A DNA stretch of 64,000 nt, taken from the NCBI GenBank assembly GCA_965262665.1, contig CBDHFR010000004.1, positions 186,001 to 250,000 of the forward strand, written 5' to 3'. Of this stretch, positions 17,403-25,049 are shown piece by piece (the first letter of the stretch is position 1; every line of letters begins with the position of its first letter). The notes below the pieces were generated by a model that made no database searches, was not told the origin of the DNA, and worked only from the letters and a program-made list of their open reading frames with translations. The DNA comes from CBDBND01 sp965262665. GTDB taxonomy: Bacteria > Pseudomonadota > Alphaproteobacteria > Rhodospirillales > Rhodospirillaceae. The position numbers and the translations under genes were made by a program.

Positions 17403-18075
17403 CATTACGGCATCTGAGGTCATCCGCAGCGCGGTGATGCTGTATGTCCGTTATCCCTTGTCGCTGAGACAGGTCGAAGATATCCTGTTTGAGCGCGGCG
17501 TCGACTTCTGCCATGAAACCGTGCGGTACTGGTGGAACCGTTTTGGCCCGTTGTTTGCCGCCAAGATCCGGAAGAGGCGGATAGACCAGCGCAACTGGTC
17601 GAATTGGCGCTGGCATCTTGATGAGGTGTTCGTCCGCATCAACGGCGAGACACATTATCTATGGCGTGCCGTTGACCATGAAGGCGAAGTGCTTGAGGTT
17701 TTGGCCACGAAACGGCGGGACCGCGAAGCTGCGCTTCGGTTTCTGAGGCGTGCGATGAAGCGCCATGGCCGACCGGCCACGATCATCACGGACAGGTTAC
17801 AGTCATACCGGGCGGCGATGAAGATGATCAGCAACGAGGGCTGCCAAGAGACCAAGCGTTGGTTGAACAACCGCGCGGAAAACTCACATCAACCTTTCCG
17901 ACGACGGGAAGGGGCGATGGCGCGGTTCAGAGACATCAAGACCCTGCAGAAGTTCGCCTCCGTCCATGCCTCGATCCACACCCACTTCAACCACCAACGC
18001 CATCTCAACCGCCGCGACATTTTCAAACAAGCCCGAACTGCTGCCCTGGCCGAGTGGCGTCAACTTGCAGCCTGA
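17389..18075 (+). CDS. IS6-family transposase with replaced N-terminus
   Basis: The frame encodes the IS6 transposase from EVIRSAVMLYVRYPLSLRQV to AALAEWRQLAA. The first ~12 residues (MHNPFRYFNSSP) are replaced by codons from the inserted IS1111 end (MAPSPITAS). Unlike the copies at 6596 and 38510, all three catalytic residues are present: WHLDEVF, IITDRLQSY and RAENSHQPF. Translation would depend on the start codon (here GTG/TTG-like) and the leader within IS1111 DNA. Whether it is made or active is unknown. Confidence 0.8.
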   Translation: MAPSPITASEVIRSAVMLYVRYPLSLRQVEDILFERGVDFCHETVRYWWNRFGPLFAAKIRKRRIDQRNWSNWRWHLDEVFVRINGETHYLWRAVDHEGEVLEVLATKRRDREAALRFLRRAMKRHGRPATIITDRLQSYRAAMKMISNEGCQETKRWLNNRAENSHQPFRRREGAMARFRDIKTLQKFASVHASIHTHFNHQRHLNRRDIFKQARTAALAEWRQLAA

Positions 18076-18127
18076 GAGGCCTCGGTTGTAGGTTTTACAG
18101 GTCCGGCCCAGTTGGCCTGACAAGGCC
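17403..18127 (+). mobile_element. IS6-like element lacking its left end
   Basis: The 3' terminus GTTGGCCTGACAAGGCC (18111-18127) is a diverged form of TTAGTCTGACAATGCC. The left terminus is displaced by the IS1111 fragment, so the element cannot move by itself. Confidence 0.8.
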
Positions 18128-18149
18128 GCGACAACTAAGTGGGCGTGCT

Positions 18150-18226
18150 TCCGGATCTACCCTTCATCCATACCTGGACGATATGCATCATGAAGATCGG
18201 CGGATGAGGTTTTCGGAAGGGACACG
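18150..18226. repeat. Family-2 MITE, A type, decayed left arm
   Basis: CATGAAGATCGGCGGATGAGG then TTTTCGGAAGGGACAC is a clear right arm. TACCTGGACGATATGCATCATG is the inverted form of the A-type centre. Confidence 0.6.
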
Positions 18227-18227
18227 G

Positions 18228-18327
18228 ATTACCTCAGGCGAACTGTTGAATTAACGGAAGGAATTTTGCCCCCTGGAGGCTAGGAGACCTCGCTGGGTAG
18301 CTCAAGCTGATCTATTCTGACGACGCC
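18228..18327 (-). mobile_element. IS6-like element, 5' terminal fragment
   Basis: The reverse complement begins GGCGTCGTCAGAATAGATC, a diverged terminus, followed by the conserved leader GAGGTCTCCTAGCCTCC and the start of the transposase. It truncates the methyltransferase-like gene on its right. Confidence 0.7.
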
Positions 18328-18940
18328 TTTTTGAGGGAACTCTTCAAGATCAGTTCAACGCGGTTGTCGCGACGAAGCGCGGCGCGATGCACTTTGAAAT
18401 ATTGCATAGCCTTCAGTATCTCGGCTTGTGAACGCGGGTGGGGAAGCCGTGTGGAGACCCGCCGAATGGCTAACCGATCAAAATCTATTATGGCATATTG
18501 ATGGGCGGCTAATGGATAGTCGGTCGAATACGCCGCAGTGGCAAACACTCGGGTGTTGGGGTGAATGTGCCCGCTGAGAGCGGATAAGAATTCCTTAAGC
18601 GCAGCGTCGTCCATGTAATTGAGATAGTCCCACAACAGGCACACATCGAAATAGACATTCTTGGCGTATTCTAGAAACGTCGACAGTGAATCTACATTCC
18701 GTCCTAAAACCGATGGGTCAAATAGGTCGGCGACATATAAACGACAACGGAATCGGGAAAAAACTCGATACTTTTGGGCTGTGCCGACCCCACATCAAGA
18801 ACATACAGCTTTTGCGCAAAATCTATGCCTTTGAACACGTGCGGCAACAAGCGTGCCGTTTCCGATGACCAACCTAGCGGAGGGGGAATACCGTTCAGAC
18901 CCCTATCTGCGTCCAAACCCGTGGACGTTCCCGCTTTCAC
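18328..18940 (-). pseudogene. SAM-dependent methyltransferase-like protein, frameshifted and truncated
   Basis: Reading starts at GTG 18940, which overlaps the bactofilin stop (TAGTG), indicating translational coupling. The first frame gives WSSETARLLPHVFKGIDFAQ and KLYVLDVGSAQPKSIEFF, where LDVGSA resembles the glycine motif I of class I methyltransferases. The frame breaks near 18740. The second frame gives FLEYAKNVYFDVCLLWDYLN, YMDDAALKEFLSAL and HPNTRVFATAAYST, consistent with motifs II-III. The 3' end is cut by an IS6 terminus at 18327. The association with bactofilin suggests an envelope or cell-shape context; the substrate is unknown. Confidence 0.65.
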
Positions 18941-19488
18941 TACGGCTTCAAATCTTCTGATGGTGTAGCGAGGGGTGCCTTGGGAGGGTCCTCTGTGCTT
19001 TCGCCGATCTCCATATCGATGCACCCCTTGAACTTTGCGCCATCCTCAATTTCAACTCCTAGAGAATTAATCGTGCCTTGAACGATGCCAGTAGAAAAAA
19101 TAACGGCGTTTTCCGAGGCTTTGATATCTCCGGATAGGGTTCCCTTAATCTTCACTTGCTTGCCGCTGATATTACCCTTTACATGCCCAGACAGTTCTAT
19201 ACTGGCGACGCTACCGCCTGAATCAATGTTACCTTCGACCTTGCCGCTGACAACAATGTCCTCTTTCCCGGTGATGTCGCCCTTGATGGTGGCCGTGGCA
19301 CCGATCGTTGTGATCGTGCCAGCGGATTGTTGCTTGTTCGATGTGGAACCTACCTCCGCAGTTTCTCCCGCAGGATTCTTCACGGGCTCATCCGTCTGGG
19401 GTTTGAGGGTTTCCAACGTTCTGGAAATGGGGTTCCACCGCGAATCTTCGGGTGCCGATGAAGCCTTGTTTTTGAGTGCGTCAATCAT
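18940..19488 (-). CDS. Bactofilin
   Basis: 182 residues, intact. A disordered N-terminus of about 60 residues (Ser/Pro/Glu-rich) precedes a bactofilin domain made of short beta-helix turns: TITTIGATATIKGDITGKED, IVVSGKVEGNIDSGGSV, SIELSGHVKGNISGKQVKIK, GTLSGDIKASENAV and GIVQGTINSLGVEIEDGAKF. A short acidic/proline-rich tail follows. Bactofilins polymerise into filaments without nucleotides and scaffold cell-wall, stalk or motility machinery at the inner membrane. The methyltransferase-like gene downstream overlaps its stop codon, so the two were co-translated. A family-1 MITE lies 16 bp upstream of the ATG and may have disrupted the promoter. Confidence 0.9.
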   Translation of the reverse strand: MIDALKNKASSAPEDSRWNPISRTLETLKPQTDEPVKNPAGETAEVGSTSNKQQSAGTITTIGATATIKGDITGKEDIVVSGKVEGNIDSGGSVASIELSGHVKGNISGKQVKIKGTLSGDIKASENAVIFSTGIVQGTINSLGVEIEDGAKFKGCIDMEIGESTEDPPKAPLATPSEDLKP

Positions 19489-19504
19489 ATTCTATCCTCT
19501 ACGC

Positions 19505-19668
19505 GGCATTGTCAGACTAAATTTGCTTGGTCGTCTTTCCCTGTTCCCGTTTGGGAATTTTAGGGCGCAAAAACAAGTCTTGTCTAGCTTAGACCGGACA
19601 GGCAAGAACGACGAATGCTGGCTCAACAACGGGAAAATTCTAACATACGATTTTAGTCTGACGATGTC
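19505..19668. repeat. Family-1 MITE (164 bp)
   Basis: GGCATTGTCAGACTAAATTT at the left and TTTTAGTCTGACGATGTC at the right, in reverse orientation relative to the copy at 9187. It cuts the ISAs1 fragment on its right. Confidence 0.85.
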
Positions 19669-19880
19669 AGGTATCGTGACCGAGCAGGCCAAAGGGTAAT
19701 TCCAAGAATTCACGCACAACGTCTTCCTTGGCCTGGGTAAAATCAGCCGTATCCACAGCCGTTTCCCCTCCGCAAAGGAGACATAAAAAGCTGATGAACA
19801 TGATCTCGGAAAACAGATGACGGGTCCATTGCCACTGCGGGGTTTTCCAGATCACCGAAATAGAAAAGAGAATCTGACAT
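19669..19880 (-). pseudogene. ISAs1-family transposase, N-terminal fragment
   Basis: From ATG 19880: MSDSLFYFGDLENPAVAMDP, a 1-bp frameshift, then RHLFSEIMFISFLCLLCGGE and DTADFTQAKEDVVREFLELP. This is the N-terminal DDE_Tnp_1-associated domain of ISAs1-type transposases. It is truncated at GHDT by the family-1 MITE. Confidence 0.75.
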
Positions 19881-19954
19881 CCAAGCCTCCCACAAAGAAA
19901 AGCCTAGTCCAGAATCCAATTCTCACCCCATGTCAAATCTCAAATGCGATGATT

Positions 19955-20089
19955 CCCCTGCCTGATCTCCCGATATTCATGATGTAAACCATTGTGGTAT
20001 GGATGAGGTTTTGGCAGGGGCCAGGCGGCGAGTGGACGCCTAACAATACTCGTTTGTAGATTCTACCGGTCCGGTTCAGTTGGTGTGAC
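19955..20089. repeat. Decayed family-2 MITE plus solo IS6 3' end
   Basis: GATATTCATGATGTAAACCATTG and GGATGAGGTTTTGGCAGGGG resemble the A type. CTCGTTTGTAGATTCTACCGG then GTTCAGTTGGTGTGACC is a diverged IS6 3' end that runs into the HNH nuclease gene. Confidence 0.5.
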
Positions 20090-20608
20090 CATATCATCAT
20101 AGAAAACCATCTTGAAAGAAGCGCAATTCTCCATGATGGCAGACAGGGCCGAGGCTTCGGTGTGATCGATAGTGAGGCCATAATTGCTTCGCACCTTCAC
20201 GACTCTGTACGCGAACCAGCATTGGTTTACCTCGGGCAACCATTCGCCAGCGTCCTTGCTGCATTTGCCAAGCGGTTCGCATCGGTTCACTTCCGGTGCG
20301 GCCAGTGTGAGGTTGAATACATCTCTGGCGAACATGGCCTTTGTATCGGCGTCAGCAGCACACAGGCCACTATCGTGGGCCTCGGACAGCGCCACAATGT
20401 GATCTATGTCGACCTGGCTTCTGTGTTTGAAATGTCTGCCGGTATAGGGACCATATATCCGGCCATCCATGCGATTGATGATGTGTTGCTCCACTGACTG
20501 AGGGTAAGCATAGTCCCCTCGGTGATACTCGGAGCACCTGTTCTCGGGAGACACCACCAAAGTTGACAGAAGAAAAAAGGCAGGTATAGAGACCATGTAG
20601 TGTTTCAC
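20063..20608 (-). CDS. Secreted HNH-type nuclease
   Basis: 181 residues from ATG 20608. A signal peptide (MKHYMVSIPAFFLLSTLVVS) is followed by a compact HNH/DUF1524-like domain: HRGDYAYPQSVEQHI, the core VDIDHIVALSEAHDSGLC and FARDVFNLTLAAPEVNRC, then AGEWLPEVNQCWFAYRVVKV and NYGLTIDHTEASAL. The DHIV His and the N in FNLTLA fit the metal-finger HNH arrangement of secreted endonucleases. Paired cysteines suggest a disulphide-stabilised periplasmic or extracellular enzyme. The last ~10 residues (TPTEPDR) are encoded by the IS6 relic, so the natural C-terminus is slightly altered, but the catalytic core is intact. Confidence 0.75.
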   Translation of the reverse strand: MKHYMVSIPAFFLLSTLVVSPENRCSEYHRGDYAYPQSVEQHIINRMDGRIYGPYTGRHFKHRSQVDIDHIVALSEAHDSGLCAADADTKAMFARDVFNLTLAAPEVNRCEPLGKCSKDAGEWLPEVNQCWFAYRVVKVRSNYGLTIDHTEASALSAIMENCASFKMVFYDDMVTPTEPDR

Positions 20609-20674
20609 TTTTTACACGCGGTTGCGTCAGGTAGGGCGCTGGCGCGCGCACCCGTAGGCCGAGGGTTTCTACCT

Positions 20675-20724
20675 GTCTCTTCCGAAAACCTTATCCGCCG
20701 ATCTTCGTGATGCGAGCCGCCCAG
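20675..20724. repeat. Family-2 MITE (A type), left half
   Basis: CCTGTCTCTTCCGAAAACC then TTATCCGCCGATCTTCGTGATG. It is cut at 20725 by a family-1 MITE inserted into its centre. Confidence 0.75.
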
Positions 20725-20886
20725 GGTATTGTCAGACTAAAATCGTATGTTAGAATTTTCTCGTTGTTGAGCCAGCTTTGTCGTCTGTGCTTGTCTGGTC
20801 TAAGCCAGATAAAGCTGCTTTTGTGCCCTGAAATCTCCAAAAGGGGATGGGGAGAGACGACCAAGCAGATTTAATCTGACAATGCC
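20725..20886. repeat. Family-1 MITE (162 bp)
   Basis: GGTATTGTCAGACTAAAATC to ATTTAATCTGACAATGCC. It lies inside a family-2 element on the left and next to an IS3 OrfA fragment on the right. Confidence 0.85.
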
Positions 20887-20995
20887 CCTTCAAAATACCG
20901 ATGATCTGCTGTTCGGAAACCCGTGAGTGCTTCATTCGTCCAGTCCTTTCTTCAAGGCCGGACTCCAGTATCATATGGAGGAATTATCGGGGGTC
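20887..20995 (-). mobile_element. IS3-family element, terminal fragment with OrfA start
   Basis: The minus strand from ATG 20935 encodes MKHSRVSEQQIIGILKG, the standard beginning of an IS3-family OrfA. The ~60-bp leader (GGACTCCAGTATCATATGGAGG on the plus strand) is the element end. It is truncated by the family-1 MITE. Confidence 0.7.
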
Positions 20996-21035
20996 ACAGC
21001 ACCATCCACATAGATACATAGAGAAACGACACCCA

Positions 21036-21072
21036 GTTTAAACGGATTAGGTTTTCGGAAGGGACAGGTATT
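21036..21072. repeat. Family-2 MITE (B type), right arm
   Basis: CCAGTTTAAACGGATTAGG then TTTTCGGAAGGGACAGGTA. The left part is not recognisable. Confidence 0.6.
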
Positions 21073-21157
21073 GTGTTGTGCCTAGCGGCCATGATACGAG
21101 GTCGCTGCCTCACCCCTTTCAAAACGCGAAGGATAGAATGAATTGTCGAAGACGAAG

Positions 21158-22349
21158 ATGCTTAGAATTACGACATTAGCAGCAACAGGAATGTGTTGGT
21201 TGGCTTGGAGTTCGGCCAACGCTGTTCCCCAGTTCTCACGAGAGTACGACAGACCCTGCTCCGCATGCCACACCGCGTGGCCGCAACTCAATCAGAAGGG
21301 AAGAGAATTCAAGGAGAACGGGTATAGAGATGTGGATGAAGTCGGACAAAACAAAAGTTTTGAAAATTTTCCCATATCCACCGTGCTTGTGGCGCGACCA
21401 TATGACAAAAAGGCCAGCGAGGACCATGCGCGCGCTACATGAAAATGAGGTATTGATCGGCGGTGCCTTTGGCGAAAATTTCTCCGGTCTAATGGGGATT
21501 GAATTCGAGGATGAGATAGGCGGAGATTCGTTTGGTCATGAACTCGCCCATGCCAAGTTGACTTACCACGCCAGCCCTGAGTTCAATCTGCAAGCAGTTT
21601 GGGGCGAAGCTTTCGCAGCCGATCCCTATGGGTTTATCACCAATACCATGCATCTAATGCATGGTCATTCGGAAGACGTCGAGCTTGGTCATTCGGAAGA
21701 CGTCGAGCTTGGTCATTCGGAAGACGTCGGCCGGAGCTTTGGGGGTACGGATGGCCAGATTAGCAGCAAGCGGCAAAGCATTAGCGCGACTGGCAGGCTG
21801 TTTGACAAATTCTTCTACAGCGTGGGTCTGAGTGGAAGAGCGGATGACGCCTTGGGCGACGATGCGAGTAACATGCATTTAAGAGGTGCTTTCGATATCA
21901 CCAAGAACTTCATGGTCGGCGGGTTCTTGATCGACGGAAACTCCAAATCCACCAATCGCAAGTATTCCAGAGTTGGTTTTGATACACAGGCCGATATCGG
22001 GAACTCGCGAATATCCGCGGCGTTTATTTCCGGACGCGATGATGTCTGTGGCTTAGACGATTGCACGGGATCGACGGCCATCATGAAAGACAGCAACAAT
22101 ATCTATTCGCTGCAGTGGTATCACGTCATCCCCCGCCGGCGCGGCGGACCAGGAATCGTGCCTCTCGTGCGTTTCGATCACTACGAGCAATCTGATGGCA
22201 CGCGTCAATTTGATGAGGTGACACTGAATCTAGGCTACTACTTAAGGAGCAACGTCAAAGTCCATTTGGAATATTGGGATCGCTTCAATGCTCCGCTACC
22301 GACTGATGAAGATAGCCGCCTAACGCTGCAGACCTTCGTCGGCTTCTAG
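21158..22349 (+). pseudogene. Single-haem-motif outer-membrane-type protein, frameshifted
   Basis: From ATG 21158 a signal peptide (MLRITTLAATGMCWLAWSSA) precedes a c-type haem site CSACH (about residues 34-38) in FSREYDRPCSACHTAWPQLN. GREFKENGYR follows, as in a family of secreted proteins combining one CxxCH with a beta-rich C-terminal part. The frame breaks near 21425-21440 (ASEDHARAT stop, against RALHENEVLIGGAFGENFSG in the second frame). The second frame continues to 22349 with alternating beta strands (YSVGLSGRADDAL, NFMVGGFLIDGNS, NLGYYLRSNVKVHLEYWD) and a terminal Phe, suggesting a porin-like barrel. A 24-bp in-frame tandem repeat lies at 21663-21729. The role is probably redox or transport at the outer membrane; the exact function is unknown. 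Confidence 0.65.
21663..21729 (+). repeat. 24-bp in-frame minisatellite (2.8 copies)
   Basis: GGTCATTCGGAAGACGTCGA plus GCTT is repeated at 21663, 21687 and 21711 (last copy partial). It encodes GHSEDVEL repeats inside the haem-motif protein. The unit length is a multiple of three, so copy-number change would not alter the frame. Confidence 0.9.
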
Positions 22350-22417
22350 CAATCTACCGCCTTGTGGAAATCATAAATGAGCGGCGTACACGTTGCGCAG
22401 GCTCTCGCGCGGGTCAG

Positions 22418-22433
22418 TTGACCGAACGGTCAA
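22418..22433. promoter_or_regulatory. TetR-type operator-like palindrome
   Basis: TTGACCGAACGGTCAA has perfect 7-bp arms around AA and sits 15 bp before the ATG of the small gene at 22449. This sequence form is typical of TetR-family operators. No TetR gene is visible in the window. Confidence 0.5.
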
Positions 22434-22448
22434 GTAAAGGAATAGGCG

Positions 22449-22724
22449 ATGGTCGATGATCTCAAACACCTGGAGGGGCACAGTGATGAAATCCACGAAC
22501 TGGTTGAAACCGTGGCACCAAACCATCTGACCGAAGCCGCCAACGCGCAGCAGTATTGTCTCAAATGTGTGGCCGTCGCCTTACTGGAATGGGCCACTTT
22601 CGCAGCGACATGCGCGGGTGCTAGTGTCGGTGAGATCACGAGCGCCGTCGCCGACGGTGCCGCCATGGGCGAAGAAGAAAACGAACGGGCGGAGACAGAG
22701 GCCGCCCGCGAGACGCGGCATTAG
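22449..22724 (+). CDS. Small hypothetical protein under a palindromic operator
   Basis: 91 residues from ATG 22449 with AAAGGAATA upstream. The sequence is acidic and helical (LKHLEGHSDEIHELVETVAP), with a cysteine pair in QYCLKCVAVALLEW and an alanine-rich helix. The tail is rich in Glu/Arg (EEENERAETEAARE). I do not recognise a family. The operator-like palindrome 15 bp upstream suggests regulated expression. The frame is intact and the codon use looks normal for the window. Confidence 0.6.
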   Translation: MVDDLKHLEGHSDEIHELVETVAPNHLTEAANAQQYCLKCVAVALLEWATFAATCAGASVGEITSAVADGAAMGEEENERAETEAARETRH

Positions 22725-22840
22725 TTAAGCATCACATGTATCGGGTAGGCAGCCGGCATTGCCGCGGGCATGGGTGGACCGGCCGAAACTTCGGCAGCCT
22801 GGGAGCCTTCGGGAAACGCGCAGAAGGCATCGAGAGATAT

Positions 22841-23000
22841 TTATAAAGTCAGCTCGTCAGCCTTCGCGCCGATGAACGCGATCGCCAGCTTCTCGTCCGG
22901 CAGCAGCCTTTGAAGCGCCACCGCCCGGTCTTCGCCGAAGGTCAGCCAGATCTCGAAGTCCTCCCGTGTATCGAGGATGCCTGCTGGGAACTCATTCTAC
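22841..23000 (-). pseudogene. SRAP (YedK/HMCES-like) C-terminal fragment
   Basis: The minus strand reads GILDTREDFEIWLTFGED then RAVALQRLLPDEKLAIAFIG and a stop at 22841. This matches in pattern the C-terminal end of SOS-response-associated peptidases (VLTxPEEFDxWL then LQRPLPDD). Only about 50 codons survive and no start is seen. Bases 22725-22840 and 23001-23187 hold nothing else I can recognise. Confidence 0.55.
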
Positions 23001-23187
23001 GCATGAGTGCGCACCGCAACGTCTGGCACAGGTGCATTTAGGAGCGCTTCAATTCGGTCGGTAATTCGCTAAGCGGGTTTCCTGAGTTGATCGATGGTCC
23101 AATTGGCGGCATGGTCTTCAGGGAAATTGCCGCGGCGGGCGCTGTTGACTGACAGGCATCGAACGGAGAATTTCCAAGTGCGGAGCT

Positions 23188-23269
23188 ATCCCTTATGAAA
23201 ACCTTATCCGTCGATCTTCATGATGCAAGCCGTCCAGGTGTGGATGGGCTTTTCGGAAGAGACAGGGAG
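23188..23269. repeat. Family-2 MITE, short A type (~80 bp)
   Basis: CTATCCCTTATGAAAACCTTATCC, centre TTCATGATGCAAGCCGTCC, right arm GGATGGGCTTTTCGGAAGAGACAG. Complete. Confidence 0.8.
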
Positions 23270-23332
23270 GATGAGTTCTTTCCGATCCATGAGATCAACG
23301 ACCTGTGGCAGTTGGAGACACCTGCAAGGGTG
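23270..23332 (+). pseudogene. Fragment of a paralogue of the gene at 23696
   Basis: The stretch encodes DEFFPIHEINDLWQLETPAR, which matches GEFYPSEEIPDLWRLETPAQ within the product of 23696-24064. It is a 20-codon relic beside the MITE. Confidence 0.6.
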
Positions 23333-23695
23333 ACATCTGTTTGAATCAAAGGGGCCCCGCACCGATCAGCCTTGGTGGCAAAATGTTCGGTCTGTCTTCA
23401 AGAGTGGAAATCCACTCACCGCGGTTGTATTGCTCAGCGGTCTCGCTCACAGATTTTTGCCTTTCGCGGTCCCGTGCTAGCCGACATTACTCCGGCGTTA
23501 CTATCTGATTGCCTCTATCCCCACCAACTAGGACACTTTCCAAGCAATCGTATGTAGGTTCCCGCTTTGTCGGGTCGCCTGCTGAATAGACTAGCCTTCC
23601 CGGCGAATAGGCGGGGTCTTCACAAAACCTGTATACGATTGGAACGGCCCGGCACCATCTGGCGCCGGAGCGATGCGATTATGTAATTTGATCAT
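23333..23695. other. Region without a recognisable gene
   Basis: Two short plus-strand frames (23305-23508, 23372-23557) overlap each other and have no recognisable content. A minus-strand stretch near 23345-23450 (GEWISTLEDRPNILPPRLIG) looks protein-like but is too short to assign. Confidence 0.4.
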
Positions 23696-24064
23696 TTGGG
23701 AAAGTCAGCGACCTTGGAGCCCAAAAGAGTTCCCTACGAAAGACTATCAGACCTCGATAAAATCGGGCTGCGCTTCTTGGACCTTCTGTACGCCGAACCG
23801 ACCCAAGAGGACCGCAGGGCGGAGATGGATTATTGGATTGAGATACTGGCCGTCCGGGACGGGGAGTTCTACCCGAGTGAGGAGATACCGGACCTGTGGC
23901 GGCTGGAGACACCCGCACAGCTAGCCCACGCGACATTGACCCTGGCCAACTCAAGGATAGACAACCTTATTTGTCGGTTCCCCAACCTGCGGAACCGCTC
24001 TAAGAAACTGGTGAAGAGACTCATACCGGATCTGGAAACGTTCGTAATGATCGTGACCGGTTAA
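23696..24064 (+). CDS. Hypothetical protein, ~120 residues
   Basis: Intact frame of 122 codons. The start is uncertain: TTG 23696 is the first candidate and there is no strong ribosome site. The product is helical and charged (YERLSDLDKIGLRFLDLLYA, EMDYWIEILAVRDGEFY, IPDLWRLETPAQLAHATLTL) and ends with a basic segment (RNRSKKLVKRLIPDLETFV). I do not recognise the family. A 20-codon fragment of a paralogue lies 370 bp upstream, so the family was duplicated locally. Bases 24065-24307 downstream hold no gene that I can support. Confidence 0.5.
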   Translation: MGKSATLEPKRVPYERLSDLDKIGLRFLDLLYAEPTQEDRRAEMDYWIEILAVRDGEFYPSEEIPDLWRLETPAQLAHATLTLANSRIDNLICRFPNLRNRSKKLVKRLIPDLETFVMIVTG

Positions 24065-24307
24065 TTTGATTTCCGGCGGCGGTGCTTCCTTCTAGTCCGC
24101 TCTTACGCCGCCCTCAGCCGCAAAGTCCGACCGACGCCGTGTACTAGTTTTGCACCGCCGTTCTCACCATCTCCTACCCCTCTGATACGCTCAGGCGGTT
24201 AGGTTGTTCGCGCGGTGCGCTGGGGTGGGTGGATTCCATTAGAAAAGGTGGGCCACCTTCGCGGCCAACTACACCGCCACCACCACGCCAAGGCAAGATT
24301 AACAACT

Positions 24308-24631
24308 CTACAGCAGGGTTGCGCCGGCGGCTTCGATGGCCTGGCGGATGCCAGCGACCTTGTGGGCGGGCAGGTTGGCCATGACGACGCTGTCTCCGGG
24401 GTCGAGTTCGGGTACCAGGACCCGTTCCACATAGGCCTTGAAGGCAGCCCCATGCATCGGCCCGTCGAGGAGCATCGGGGCCGCCAGGCCGGAGAGGCGC
24501 AAGCCGGCGGTCAACGTGGTGGTCTTCCAATGGCCATGGGGTAGCCCAAACCGTCTTGCTGCTTCTCGCTGGCTCAGCTCTTCCACATGGCACGCCAGTC
24601 GCACGCGTAGATAAAGGTCCACCAAGTACAT
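24308..24631 (-). mobile_element. Chimeric IS21/IS630 transposase relic
   Basis: From ATG 24631 the first ~30 codons (MYLVDLYLRVRLACHVEELS, then QREAARRFG) are the N-terminal helix-turn-helix of an IS21 IstA protein. The frame continues directly into GHWKTTTLTAGLRLSGLAAP and DGPMHGAAFKAYVERVLVPE with GDSVVMANLPAHK, the DDE core of an IS630-type transposase. It ends after AAGATLL. In the IS630 family the motif is normally MDNLGSHK; here the Asp is Ala. Two unrelated transposases have been joined in frame by deletion or recombination. Confidence 0.7.
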
Positions 24632-24987
24632 CCTCCCACCTTCCATCCCCAAAAGGATCGAAGGCTACAGGTGGCAGACTTTTGCGCCGCCCGCGGCCGG
24701 GACATTCCCGCCGCTCCCGTGGACTAATTTGTCACCGCCGTTCTCATCTTGGCCAGGTGACGCAGCGCCTTGGCATCGAAGTCATCATGCAACAAAATCG
24801 CTGCTCCCATGGTGATCCTCCTCATCCCCGAATCACCACAATTGCGTCAGAAATCTGTCGAATGGGGAACCCCAAACGTGAGTCTTATTCACAGTCGATT
24901 GGTATTACCTGAACACTGCACCACCGGATCAAACTCTTACTATGCTTGCAATCCCGCAAATCGGTCCGTTTGACCGTAGCAGAATCT
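24632..24987. other. Region without a recognisable intact gene
   Basis: TTTGTCACCGCCGTTCTCAT at 24730 resembles TTTGCACCGCCGTTCTCAC at 24150, so the chimeric relic may be flanked by related ends. The minus strand near 24725-24790 reads LHDDFDAKALRHLAKMRTAV before a stop, a possible C-terminal scrap. Confidence 0.35.
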
Positions 24988-25014
24988 CTGGACGAGGTTT
25001 TCGGAAAGGACAGC
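24988..25014. repeat. Family-2 MITE, right arm stub
   Basis: CTGGACGAGGTTTTCGGAAAGGACAG. It lies 35 bp beyond the stop of the S9 peptidase gene. Confidence 0.5.
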
Positions 25015-25049
25015 TGTGTGCGGACTGCCCGATTTCTTGAAGCAACAAA

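Noticed and set aside
21663..21729. Possible CRISPR-like repeat array
   Set aside because: The 24-bp units are directly adjacent without spacers and are in frame within a coding sequence, so this is a minisatellite.
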